In this document: piece by piece, positions 32,188 through 43,698 of the stretch
Numbering within the stretch: position 1 is the first letter of the stretch
How the letters are laid out: each line of letters opens with the position of its first letter
Origin: Taiwanofungus camphoratus
Lineage: Eukaryota > Basidiomycota > Agaricomycetes > Polyporales > Taiwanofungaceae
Assembly (NCBI GenBank): GCA_003999685.1
Contig: CP021233.1
Span: 1,240,001 to 1,304,000, forward strand
Length of the DNA stretch: 64,000 bases
Reading direction: 5' to 3'
Notes under the pieces: generated by a model
What the model was told of the DNA's origin: nothing
The model's input: the letters and a program-made list of their open reading frames with translations, nothing else
The model's database searches: none
Made by a program: the position numbers and the translations under genes

Positions 32188-33400
32188 TATAAGTTGCTTT
32201 CGGTGTATCATGATATGGACTACACTGTGCCTTTAATTGTATCATTCCAATCATCAAAAGATCGCAAGCTCTACCTCACCTGGCGACATGTCATTCACGA
32301 TGTCAGCACTTTTTAGACGACTCGGATGCGTGGCTGGAACTTGAAGCCTGAGGTCTATTTACTACGAACCTACACATATCTTGTAACTCAGGGATGATCA
32401 TAAGGGAGTTTTATTTTGCACGAGTAATACACGTCCGAGGAATTGAACGGCGTCTATTGGCAGGTACCACCTCTAGCTTTGAATTGCAATATTTCTCGAG
32501 TGGCTGAACATATTAACTTTCTGTCAATGGATCTGAATTCCGATCATTTATATGTAAGGCATGGTACCTGCAGTGTTGCTATCTGGCTACTGGGTTTTAC
32601 TTGGCTTTCTGCCTGTGCTCCTGAGCTTCAAATTGAGTTTGCACTCAACAGAAGGCTTGAATGGCCTTGTGAATTCACAGAAAGGTTTGAATTAGACTGT
32701 GGGCATTCAGTTTGGGGTAGTGGGCATTACTGGAAGCTGAAGGTACAATGCATGCTCCATGGTCAAAAGCTTTCTCCACTTTTTTTTGTTATTTCTCTTT
32801 TTACATTCTGTGTGCCTATTATAATCCACTGTGACAGGCCAGGCTTCTTTTCATTATCACTGCTTCCTGCATCTACTCAGTTAGTGATGTTAATGAGTGT
32901 GAGCCTGAGTGTAGCTGCTGAAATTTATTTCCATAGCATTTTTTCTTCAGCCTGCATATCATATTTCTGCTACTATCTGAGTAACAAGAAACAATTTCAG
33001 AAAATCATTGATCACTGCTACTACACATGCTGTTTGAGTGAGACATGCAAAATAATGAGAGCTCTGCTATCAGAACCATATTGATGAAACCTACCTGAAG
33101 CTCTGAAACCATGCTTATATTAGAGTCCAAGACCTTCCTTCAATGGCTCTTTCACCATTCATAGAACCTTCTCTATATTATCACATTCAAGTGCATCTTC
33201 TGTCTAGTCATGCTGTAATGCATCTGTGATGGATTTGAAGTGAAGCTAGACTCTGATTCCAGTGCATGATCAGAAAGAGTCCATGATTAAGTGGTGCCTC
33301 TAAATTTTCAACTATCCTTAAGGCAAATTGAAGATCTGATGTCTGTAACAGCTCAAAAATGTCTTCTTGTGCAAGATGAACTTGATGAAGATTGAGAAAT
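32188..33400. repeat. Segmental duplication, copy 2 (downstream of intact PRP46)
   Basis: Homologous to 17260-18400. It starts in the PRP46 gene and continues into a truncated DUF6533 3' end, where similarity stops near 33400. Confidence 0.75.
33064..33400 (-). pseudogene. DUF6533 gene 3' end, copy B, truncated
   Basis: Matches 18064-18400 of copy A over the C-terminal coding part (runs such as gaagctagactctgattccagtgc), but carries indels that break the frame, and nothing of the upstream exons is present beyond 33400. Confidence 0.7.
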
Positions 33401-34580
33401 CACAAGATAGGTGATGACAGAGACAATATAACACATTTGCAAGAGCCTGCAAGGGAATTATCAAACTGTGTTACAGGTTCCTGTTGACAGCCTGAGAACA
33501 AAGCCATGATGACCTGCCTTTCTCTCAATATGCAGCATTTTGCACATTATCTCATTTCAGAGGCTGTGATAAAGATTGTGTAAATACCATAAATTCAGCT
33601 CTATCTAATGGTCAGTATAATACATGTCCAGTCCCTGTCTGTAATAGCCCCTTCTGTAGAAGCAGCAGAAACTCACCCAATGGTTCACTGATAGAAAAAG
33701 AGTGAACTCTGAGAGGGTCAGATGGCACTTAGTAGAAGGACCTCATCTTGTAGACCATAGTTGATGAGTTTGTTGTCACTGTCCATGGATTCATCAGGTA
33801 TCAACAGCTTGCAAGAATGACTGAAAAGCAGGTGCTGCTTTTAGTCTCAAGCAGATAGCCATGTGACAAGAGGAAGCTGAGAGGCAAACTGATTATGGGG
33901 ACATCACAAAAGTACATTCACAGCAGAAAGATGAGAACAGATCAACACATGTCTACCTTGACACTGTCCCAGTTGAATATGAAATGATTCACTCCACAGC
34001 ACATGCTGATATCAAGTGGGTAAACCAGTGGGTCATCCATTTTCCATTTTTCAATAGCCACAGCTTGAGCATAGCAATTATGATGCCACTCCATTTTTAT
34101 AGAACATACAAAGTGCCAAGGTTCACCACATGTCTAGTAAATTATCTGGAAAGAATACAGAGGCATACCAGTTTCATGTAAGGCCAACACTCTAGTGGGA
34201 TGGGAACACAGAGGCAGAGTTGGGGAGCAGAACAATATGTACACAGTTTGCTACAGCATGCATGTACATTGGACATTGAAATAATGCATCAATATTTTAC
34301 AGCTTGATCTTGTGTTCATACATCAAAGCAGTCATATCTGTAAAGAACACATGATGACATAGCAAGCTGCATATAATATCTATGCTCATCAGCAAAGAAC
34401 AGGGAAGTGATAGATAGCACATTTGGTAAAGATGCCTGTCCAGCCTTGAGAAAACAAGGGTTATTCAAAGGTGAAGCTTGCACCACTATTTGAATATTGG
34501 GGGAAATACTGAAGCTTTCATGGAGGGAGGACAACTAACCAGGACATATCAGTGGTCAAAAATGGAAATCTTGCAGAAGA
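33401..34580. other. CpG-depleted non-coding DNA
   Basis: AT-rich sequence almost without CpG. No protein recognised. It looks like old repeat DNA decayed by C-to-T change at methylated CpG. Confidence 0.5.
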
Positions 34581-34585
34581 CTCAG

Positions 34586-34978
34586 TGATACAAATTGGTA
34601 TCTTGGACCGCTATCCGAAAGATGGCCTGACCACGACAGGGGGTGACAAGGACTTATGGATGATATAGTCCGGGCCTTGTGAAGTTCTTGAAAGTGTCGA
34701 ACTGAGCGGTGGCAAGACACGAATATGATATGGTAACCAGATCGAACTTAAGGTCCGACCTAACTAATACATGCCTATATATATACTAATACAGACAACG
34801 AGCACGGACCAAGCACTACACTAGGGCAGGTGGTCCGTCAAGTGGTAAAACTAAGGGTACAAAGATAATATGAGTCATCGGGCCATATTAGCAATTGATA
34901 AGCGTAAGTGGAATGTGTAAACGGGGCCCGATATGAGTCAGAGTCTATGAGGTAAGCATAATGTGGATAATTGTTTCA
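34586..34978 (-). mobile_element. Solo LTR of the same Ty3 family
   Basis: 393 bp aligning along most of its length to the 477-bp LTR, shorter by deletions. It begins TGATACAAATTGGTATC and ends ATAATTGTTTCA. CTCAG flanks it on both sides (34581-34585 and 34979-34983), a perfect 5-bp duplication. The internal region is absent, as expected after LTR-LTR recombination. Confidence 0.9.
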
Positions 34979-34983
34979 CTCAG

Positions 34984-37440
34984 TATATCATTCATGCTAC
35001 AGATAATGAATTGAACGGAGCAGGATAGACCACTTGCACATGCAACCAGACAGAGGCTTTTCAGACTTGGAACATGGAACATTTGCACCTTCTCATGCAA
35101 AAAAAAGTGGTAGGGTGTATGAAAAATCCAGACGAGAGACTAGATTCTCAGTAAGGGCTAGGTTTCCTTAATAAAAAAGGGGCCTCCTGTTCAAGTGAAT
35201 GTAGTAGAGCCTCTAAGCTACATATCACAACCCATCAGTGTGCAACTCAATGCTAATGCACACCTTGTACTCATATCACCATCTGGTCATCTTTTTCCCA
35301 TGCCCACTGAGGGGCAGGGGGGGTGTGTTCCCTCGACAGCAATGTTGTTGTATCTCTAGCAGATGATGGTGTAGTGTCGACACTGTTGTCTGCTAGCCCA
35401 GCCTAACAGTAGATGGTTGCTGGGTGACCTGGTGGAGGAGCCCTCCCTTGGTAAAGAAGGTTTGCAAGAAGGTCTCACTGAAGCTTCAACTGCCATGTAG
35501 ATGGGGTCTATACTGCCTATACTCTGAGTCTACAGGGCCCTCCCTTGGTAAAGAAGGTTTACAAGAAGGTCTCACTGAAGCCCATGGCTCCCCCTCCCTC
35601 TCCCATCCTTGGGTGGTGATGAAGGGGCCCCCCTCAATGGTGTTGGTCGTGTTCCAGCACCTGCCTGCAAGGGTCTGTAAGGATAGGGGATGATAAGATG
35701 GGGATAGTGTATAACAAGCCGACCCTCTGGGACAGGCCCTCCACAGCTGTATTGTGATTCGTCCACACAATGGGCAGTTTGTTGGACGTTAGTCAGGATC
35801 ACTCAAATTCCAGGGCAGACATTTGAAAACTGTAGGATGTGCTGTGACTCACACTCTGATAGCAGCCCTGGCAAAACAGTGATAGGTCCAGTACGACTCC
35901 ATGCCCCGAATTTGCATATTTTCAGTCTTCCGCCCCTTTCTCAGGATGTATTGCTGAGTTTTGGAAGTCCAAATGTTGTAACAAGAACTGAGGGCTCTAT
36001 TCCATCACTAGACAGTGCCCTAACTCAGCAGACAGGTGCACTACATGTGTCTACTCATGCCTTGACAATCTGGCCTTCCTATCCAGGAAGAACAATGAGA
36101 TTTTCAATGATAGAAGGTCTGCCTGACACTCCAAAAGTCCTGTTGAAGAGAAGTGATCCCTCACGCTCTAGAATGCATGCCAGCAGCCTCCCCTAGTATC
36201 CTTCTGACCTCTGACGAGTCTGGGCCTTTGGATGAGATCAACTGAGAAAAGGCGCTTCGGTTTTCGGTCTTCGGTCCTCGATTCTGGTTCTCAGTCTCTC
36301 AGTCCGGAGTCCTGGCCTCTTGTTTATGACATCCATATGATCCCTTGGTATTGCCTAGACTCCCTATGCATTGGCTTGACGGTTCAGCACTCCTAGGTCC
36401 CTGTTCCTCTTAAGGTCTGATTAGATAGCCCATCTTCCATATGATGATCTCTAGATAAGCATCCCTTACTCTGTGCCATTTCCCAGTAACCTTTCTACCG
36501 CATTCAGAGTTCCTGTTTCATGTCCTACTTCAGTTTAGTTTCCCATATAGTACACTGATTGGATCCTAGATTTTACAATTTTTGGTTTGTTTTCAGTTGC
36601 TTCAGTTTTATTTTGCGTAAGATACTTTGACACCACGGACCCCTTATGTAGTCTTCTGTACCTACCAGATGGCAGAGAAGATACACGCTCCCATCTTGTC
36701 TCAAAGAATCTACAGACTTGTCCCCCAGAGTTCAGATTTGGGCTTCCCCTGCTCTAAGGCTTCTCTACAGTCTGACAAGGTTCCCCTCCATTGCATCTGC
36801 GCATTTCATCAGCCAGCAGTCATATTATATCGTATATTGCAGCAGTCCTACGTCCTCTACGTCCTATGTTTCCAAAGTTGGAGTAATTTTGGTCTAAGTA
36901 ACCCTCCTCCTCCTCATCTGGTGTGCCTCCACCCTCGTTATACCTCATAGGCACATGTTGTGTACAGTTTAGTCTATCAGTTATCACCTACGCCAGCTCT
37001 ACGTCCTATTTCTACACCAGCAGCCCTCAGCAGTATCCCCTCCCAATTACGTTGGTTTTCGGTTTATCCTTCGGTTTACCATTGGTTCACCTCCAGTTTC
37101 CTTCAACTCCTTTGCACCTGGCCGGCATCCTACCAGCCCGCTGCCATTGGATTAAAAGACCACATTCCTATCTCTCTGGGACTGTCCACACCTTGACATA
37201 AGATTCTGTTGTGCAGGATTCATTGGCCCCTTACTCCTCTGCACACACTAGACTTTTAGGCCCCTGACTGTGGTCTAGGTAGTTTCTCTGTTGTGTCCCC
37301 TCACTTACCTTTTTCTTTGGCATCTCCCATAGGTATCACACCGCTTTAGCTCTCTCTACTCATTAGGACTTGTTGAACCTACTCCCTAGGTTCATCCCTC
37401 TGTTCAGGACTCCCTAGGTCGTATCAACGGAGAGCCCTAA
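34984..37440. other. Decayed repeat-rich DNA without recognised gene
   Basis: CpG-poor, with many short broken ORFs and none recognisable. It includes a 44-bp direct repeat and a pyrimidine-rich stretch near 36900. Part of it may be the 5' region of the LINE remnant downstream. Confidence 0.45.
35441..35581. repeat. 44-bp direct repeat, two copies
   Basis: 35441-35484 and 35538-35581 both read ccctcccttggtaaagaagg then tt[t/a]caagaaggtctcactgaagc with one clear mismatch, 97 bp apart. Confidence 0.85.
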
Positions 37441-37617
37441 CAGTTATCATGGGAATCTGCACCTGATGGCATCAGCAAACTGGCTGTGGGGTTATGGGAA
37501 GGTGGGCCAGGGTGGTCACCTGGATCAACCACTGGGCCATAGCAGAGATGTCTTTGGATCACTGAGAAAATCAGATCTCTGGCTTGAGAGGTCAAAATCC
37601 TCCATTGGTGAAACCTT

Positions 37618-38600
37618 GTGGAAGATACAGGGTTTCTGCATAAGTTGTTATCACATCACACCCTCGGCTGTCATTGTTCTGGGGCACCACTGCTGCATCT
37701 AATTGGGAGGCCAAAGTGCCGCCCCTACCCCAGGATTAAGTTTACCTGCAAACCAACTAGGGAGGCCTACAGGTCGACTGTGGTGGGCTGGCTTACAGAT
37801 GGCAGCTGTCAAGAATGGATGGAAGGGTATAATGCCTGCAAGGGGCCCTTTAGATGGGGGGCGATCTCAGTCAACAAGCCTAGCTATCGCAGACACCAGT
37901 TATGGGAAGTAGCTGATGATGCCTCACCACTGCATGGAACCATGGCTAAGGGCATGTGGGTCCTGATGGCAACTGGCAAGTCCAACAAGGAGGTGGCATG
38001 CATATGTCACGTGCTCACCAACCACTTCCCAAGCAGTGAATACTGGTCTTGGTTTAACATTTTGGGGCCTCACCTCTGCTTGGAGCGGAGGAAACCCGGG
38101 AACACATGCTCTTCAAATGCCCATTCTGGGTCAGGATGAAGTGTCAACAGGGTCCTAGAGACCCACTTCTGATGGGGCCCCCCGAACAGAGGGGTTGGAC
38201 CCTGGACAACATTATGGAGTTTCTCCAGCTTAACCCGATGTTCTCCACATTCGACTGGGCAGAGATCCTTGCAGAATCTCTCCTCAAGGCTGAAGCAGCA
38301 TGCATGAGGACATTTACCTGTGCCCACCTCATGTGCCACACTGTCAGTAGATGGGTGGTCTGGCAGTGGTTCCATGAGACCCACCACTTAGATCCCAGAA
38401 TGACCACTGCCTTTGGTGACAAGTTCCAGGACTTCTGTGAATGGTATGATGCTGAAGCAAAGGCATTCGAGCTGTATAATGATTGGGTGGACAAGGGAAT
38501 AGCAGAGCCTAGCATTCATGATGACCCCCCTGCCTACCAGGATGTTAACCGAGGCCTGAAACCTGTAGGGCTACACTCGGTTACTAGGGTGGACTGCTGA
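37618..38600 (+). pseudogene. LINE (non-LTR retrotransposon) ORF2 C-terminal remnant
   Basis: Two overlapping frames join into the C-terminal region common to fungal LINE polymerases: NKEVACICHVLTNHFPSSEY then WSWFNILGPHLC, a CCHC-type knuckle (GAEETREHMLFKCPFW) and RDPLLMGPPEQRGWTLDNIM. The shift between frames falls at about 38085-38100, within the knuckle, where one base seems lost. The reverse transcriptase core is not recognisable upstream. It is a dead fragment. Confidence 0.7.
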
Positions 38601-38676
38601 CGGATTACCGGGCCGGGCAGCCACACAGCGTGTGAAACATGGGTCGGGTGGGGGTCGGATATGGCTTCCTCCAGAT

Positions 38677-38750
38677 GTCGCTTCTCTGGTTTGCTGGGGA
38701 CTTGTACGGCTGTAACACGCTGTCGCTTCTCTGGCGGCTGGGGACTTGTA
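38677..38750. repeat. Tandem repeat, two units of about 42 bp
   Basis: tgtcgcttctctgg followed by gctggggacttgtacg occurs twice in succession, near 38677 and 38721, separated by ctgtaacacgc. Confidence 0.7.
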
Positions 38751-38916
38751 CGTCTGGGCTGGCTGTGCCCTTCCTTTCTGCAGGCCTCGCTGGATTATCT
38801 GCCCACGCCATATTTCGAGGCCACCGAAAACTGTAGGTGTGCCGCTCATGCGGGCGCGGATGCCCATTTACTATCACATAAGACTCTACATGTACCTACA
38901 TTGTATAAACCCGGTG

Positions 38917-38947
38917 AATTAAAAAATAAAAAAATATTAAAAAAAGA
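38917..38947 (+). other. A-rich tail, probable LINE 3' end
   Basis: A run made almost only of A with a few T follows the LINE remnant by about 320 bp, as at the 3' ends of LINEs. Confidence 0.45.
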
Positions 38948-39207
38948 CTCAATGCTAATGTCGGTGCTTGTGGCATCACGTGCGCCAGATCGCTGCGCGT
39001 ACGAAGTGCTTTGCCCTGGCTCGCCAGCAACACCTCAGGCACCTCAAGGCCGATGAGCCTGTGCGCCACCAAATACCTCAAAGTTACCTTCACTTCACCT
39101 CACGGCAACAATAATTCAACGTCTTTTGACTTTTATTTCTCTAATTGCTCGTGCATTCGTTCACTCGGCTCAGCCTCGGAGGCTTTTGAAGCGTATATAT
39201 CCCGGTC

Positions 39208-40553
39208 ATGTATACCCAATCGCGGAAACGCAAGCATAGAAATCGCTCTACTCATGGCCACGATAATGACCGCCAATTCATGGGGGATGTTGGGAGATAC
39301 TCCCCAGATCCTGCCCTATTCATTCAAGCGCATGAAGCAGATCTCATACGCGGTCCGCAGGCCCTGTTAGCTGCGCAATCGCTGGAAGCTGCATGCATTG
39401 ATGAAAAAGGTGTATGTGTCGGAGATGGCCTCATCAGGTGGAAGGAAAATACTAGAGAAGTGTCAGATTTCATCGAGGATGAGCATGTGCAACTAGGCCA
39501 GCCGCAAAGCAAGCCTCTTCTTGAGGACAAGGAGGAAAATGTGTGGGTGGATAGGTAGGCCCCTCCTTGAAAGCTCGTTCGCAGTCAGGATGGAAGCACA
39601 GGCTCTGGCTAACGGGATGCACCATAACGGAAAGGGAGAAGGGCTGGGACCTCATGTGGTCGTATTATAGCTAAGACGTTTAGGAACTTCACATCTAAGT
39701 CTACTTCTGCGGACATAATGCTAACTTACTTATACTAAACAGATACGATGCTCGCCTTCTACTTGATACACTGCCTATTATACAGGCGAATCGGGCTAGA
39801 CTTGGACCCAATTCACCAACTGGCTGGTCTGACCTGCCTTCGGATGCCGAAGACACTTTCTTCTTCTCCCCAGATGAAACAGAAGACTACCGTAGAGATA
39901 AGAGAAGAAAGCTCATCGATAAAGGTAGAGAGGAGCGTTTAAAGGCGATGGGGGAAGAATCGGGTGATGAAGACAGAGATAAGCAAGAAGAGGAGTGGGG
40001 TGGAAGTGATGAAGAAGTACTGTTCTCCCATGTTGCCTTATTCCTGTCACCCGCACTGATTTGTTTTGGTGTTCTACAGCCAGATAATACACAGAAAGAA
40101 CTCATGCGTCGCACCGCATCCCACATTCTTACATCGCCGAACCCTGCGCAACTCGAGATGCGTATTCTTGCTAATCACGGTGCAGACCGCCGGTTCGCGT
40201 TTCTCAAGGGAAGGTGGTCGAGGACTTGGAGGATATTGAAAGGACATGCGAGGATGGAGATGGCGAAAGAGAAATCGGAAAAACCTCTTTTAGCCTCTTT
40301 GGGCGGACTGGCAGGATATGGTGACAGCGATGAGGAAGGTTCAGTAGAAAGTGAAGGCAACAAGGGTTGCCATGAGCTCAACAATCCACTGGCAAGGGCC
40401 GTGAACTCGGGCGAACAAGCGCGATCTGACAAAGATGTCGAACAAGGGAAGGAAGACGACGAGGTAAAGAAGGCGAGGCGAGCCAGGGCGAGGGAATGGG
40501 CAGAGAAGCGGCGAATTTTGCAGTCTACGACGGTAGATGAGGCGGGTATGTAA
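39208..40553 (+). CDS. Nuclear-type hypothetical protein with SURP-like segment
   Basis: Three exons (39208-39554, 39743-40016, 40080-40553), 1,095 nt, 364 residues. The N-terminus is basic (SRKRKHRNR), the middle acidic with an Arg/Lys-rich DYRRDKRRKLIDKGREER stretch (about residue 170) and EESGDEDRDKQEEE. Residues ~208-255 (ELMRRTASHI, QLEMRILANHGADRRFAFLK) resemble the SURP/SWAP module of splicing regulators, which has A-x-x-V ... E-x-x-I ... F-x-F-L spacing. The C-terminus is charged and likely coiled. SURP identity is tentative; a splicing-linked role is inference. Confidence 0.6.
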
Positions 40554-41638
40554 ATTCAATTTTACATCAATCAACCACATAATCCCTGTATTTGGTACGA
40601 TCGTGTTGCAGACTGCAGTAACAAAATACTTGTCTAAATCGCTATATTGAACATCACCAACTGCGTCAGCTTCGTTTATCGAACCAGGTAATGAGCCTCT
40701 GAGGTCAATATAGTGCAACACAAGTTACTTGCCGCCAGTGTGATCCATCTCAGTGAGTGTGGTACGGTGAGACAGTCAGGAATGCATAACGCGTGCATGC
40801 CGCTCAACATTTTCGTATACAGGGTTCAGCTGGCCAGGCATGATTGACCCCCGCTCTGGAAGCTACATCGAAGTTCTAGTATGCCTTCTCGTTTCAACAA
40901 CTGCTCCAAGTCATCCTGTGGCTGTCGTATCTTCCTGCTCGACCTTGGGATTGATTTTTGTCGACTATCGAGGACATTTGTATCTAGACGACACGGGCAT
41001 ATGTTGAATGTATCTCTCCCCATGGCTCATCTTGCTTCTCTAGGCCCAATTACTCACGGTACTCGACAGGAACTCCTCGGGGATTGATAGATTCCGCTTC
41101 AAATCCCTCAAAATCAGCTCCCAGATGCGACACATTTTTCTATATATGGGTCTTTTGTGTGTTGGGCACGAACCTAACATTTGGGAGGTTTCTGTTGTGC
41201 TATGGCGTGTTATGAAGTACGATACTCAAGAGCTTTTGCAATGCGGGAAAATGCCAAATGGAAAGATTTATGAATAGGATGCAACCGATCTCGTTAGATG
41301 GGCGTGATAGAACAATATAAGAAAAATTGGAGTGTATCTTGATAATCATACATAGCAGCTCAATCAGACACTCCTTCAGGGACATTCTGCTAATGTGAGA
41401 CCTCGCACAGTCAGGCATGAAGGACAAGTAGGTAGGAAAGGATCATGCAAGAACCTCAAAGGTTGAATGGACCCGGTCACAGGCGCGTCGAGGGATATTT
41501 TGTCACGTGAATCACAACACTTGTTTTGCGTGGCGTGGCCACGACGGCTCGCAGAGGCAGCTGTTCATTGATTTCCTCCGAGTCTCAACCAACTGGTAAC
41601 CAGGAGGTTCGCAATATTGTAGAAAGCGGTGACTTGCT
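40554..41638. other. intergenic, about 1.1 kb
   Basis: No recognisable protein on either strand. It separates two genes read in the same direction and should hold the STE24 promoter. Confidence 0.5.
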
Positions 41639-43515
41639 ATGGACTTCTTACATACGCAACTAGGCGTCTTGCAAAGACAGCTGGCTTTCGTGGCGGTTGA
41701 CCCTATCGACTGGAAATTCTACGTTCAAGCATTCTCGTGGGGCGTTTGTCTCTTCGAGTCCTATCTCTTGTAGGCAGTCTTTGTTTGTGGATCATTTGAC
41801 GTGGTGCCAATATTTTTAGGAAAATGAGTGAATACTAATCCGCACTGTCGTTGTCAAAGGCTGCGCCAATATCCCCTGTATTCAAAAACTGCTCCTCCAC
41901 CTGCTCTCGCAAATCATTTTACTCCTGATGTGTTCGCAAAGTCTCAAGCATATGGAAAAGACAAGGCAAGATTCTCGCTCGTGGCGGGGCTCTACAAGCA
42001 GACTTTGGATTCTGCGATGCTTCATTACGGCCTGTACGCGTGGGCTTGGCAGGTCGGAGGACACATCCTAGCGAGATTTGGTTATGGACCCGAATACGAG
42101 GTAAGCGGACCTTTCGTTTGGGCGCTTCGGAGAAAGTGAGGGGTAACGATTCGTTGGTCACAGATTCTCCAGTCAATCGCATTTGCCTATGTACTTTTCT
42201 TCGTGTCCTCCATCCCTACTCTCCCCTTATCTATTTATCAAACATTCGTCCTCGAAGAGAAGCATGGTTTCAACAAGACAACACCGGCGCTTTTTGTCGC
42301 TGACTTATTCAAGGGTTGGGCGATCGGATCAATTATCGGCGCACCGTTCCTCTCGGCTTTTCTATACGTCGTCAAATGGGCTGGTGATCGTTTTGTGCCT
42401 TGGCTCATGGCTTTTTTGTGTGTACCAGTTGCGGAATTCTTCTTTCATAAAAGTGGTAGCTTACCGGTTTGTGTGAATCCAAGGCTTACTTTTCAAATGT
42501 GCATGGTTGTCGTATACCCGACCATCATCCAACCTTTGTTCAACAAGCTGTCGCCTCTTGCCGAAGGTGAATTGCGCTCGAGGATCGAGGCTTTGGCATC
42601 GAAGCTCAAGTTCCCTCTCAAACATATGTACGAGATTGATGGATCGAAACGAAGTTCGCACAGTAATGCCTATTTCTACGGGCTTCCATGGGTAAGTGAT
42701 GTCAAGTCCTAACTTACGTTTCTGTCCTTAAATTGATCTGTATAGAGCAAACATATTGTGATTTTTGATACGCTGATCAAACAAAGCAAGTCTGAAGAAG
42801 TTGAAGCTGTTCTTGGTGCGACTTCCCTTGTCCACTTACAGCGTACAGATTGACATATTTCCTCTGCAGCACACGAGCTTGGGCATTGGTACTATATGCA
42901 TCCAACGAAGCTGCTCTTCGTCTCTCAGTTGCACATCTTCTCCATCCTTGCCTTGTTCCCAGCATTCTCACGCGCACCGCCCATGCTACGTGCATTTGAC
43001 TTCCCCGCTCACGTTGCCGCCCAACCGCCTACTATAGTCGCGTTTCTCCTCTTCCAAGTAAGTGATTTCAAGATCGCTGTAGCTGTAGCGGAGTGCGTTT
43101 TGACGGAGTGGTCTGCCACCAGATGATAATCTCCCCATTGGAGGCCATTGTGGGCATTGGTATGAACGCCATTAGCCGCCGTTTCGAGTATCAGGCGGAT
43201 CGCTTCGCATGCCAGCTGCAGAACATGCTTAAAGCGGAAGACATGATAGATATGGGCGACAGGCTTGGGCGTGCTCTCGTGGCCCTGCATGTGAAGAACT
43301 TGTCGACTGTGTGGGTGGATTGGTTGTGAGTGCTTTTTTCTCATGACCATGACCACTCTGCCGCGGAATACATGAATCAAGTCGATCCCTAATATCTTCA
43401 TATGCTATACAGATATTCTGCCTATCACCATTCACACCCTACGTTGACGGAGAGGCTCAAAGCGTTGGAGGGATTCAAGGCTGACAGTAGTGCGGCTAAC
43501 AAAAAGGAGTTGTGA
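41639..43515 (+). CDS. STE24: CAAX prenyl protease STE24
   Basis: Eight exons (41639-41769, 41860-42100, 42164-42417, 42484-42691, 42746-42815, 42870-43057, 43123-43325, 43413-43515), 1,398 nt, 465 residues. Multi-pass membrane metalloprotease with the zinc motif AHELGHWYY (HExxH), split across the exon 5/6 junction. A downstream SRRFEYQADRFACQL supplies the third ligand region. Upstream signatures: QTFVLEEKHGFNKTTPALF and YPTIIQPLFNKLSPL. It removes the -AAX tripeptide from farnesylated proteins such as mating pheromone precursors at the ER. C-terminal HPTLTERLKAL is typical. Confidence 0.95.
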
Positions 43516-43698
43516 TGTCACGAATTTTGTGCTTTCTGGCATGGACGACGAAGAATAATCAAACAGTTTTGCACCGTCATATTGTGGTTGTCTATAGAGA
43601 ACAACGTCACGACATGTAATGCTAAATCACATAAGTTTTACGGGCAAATTAGACTAATGCATTGACAAATTCGTTCATGGCCTCCAATCTGAGTCTCA

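Noticed and set aside
35034-37440. Protein genes in the scattered 80-119-codon ORFs
   Set aside because: No recognisable motif and no coherent splicing; the DNA looks decayed.
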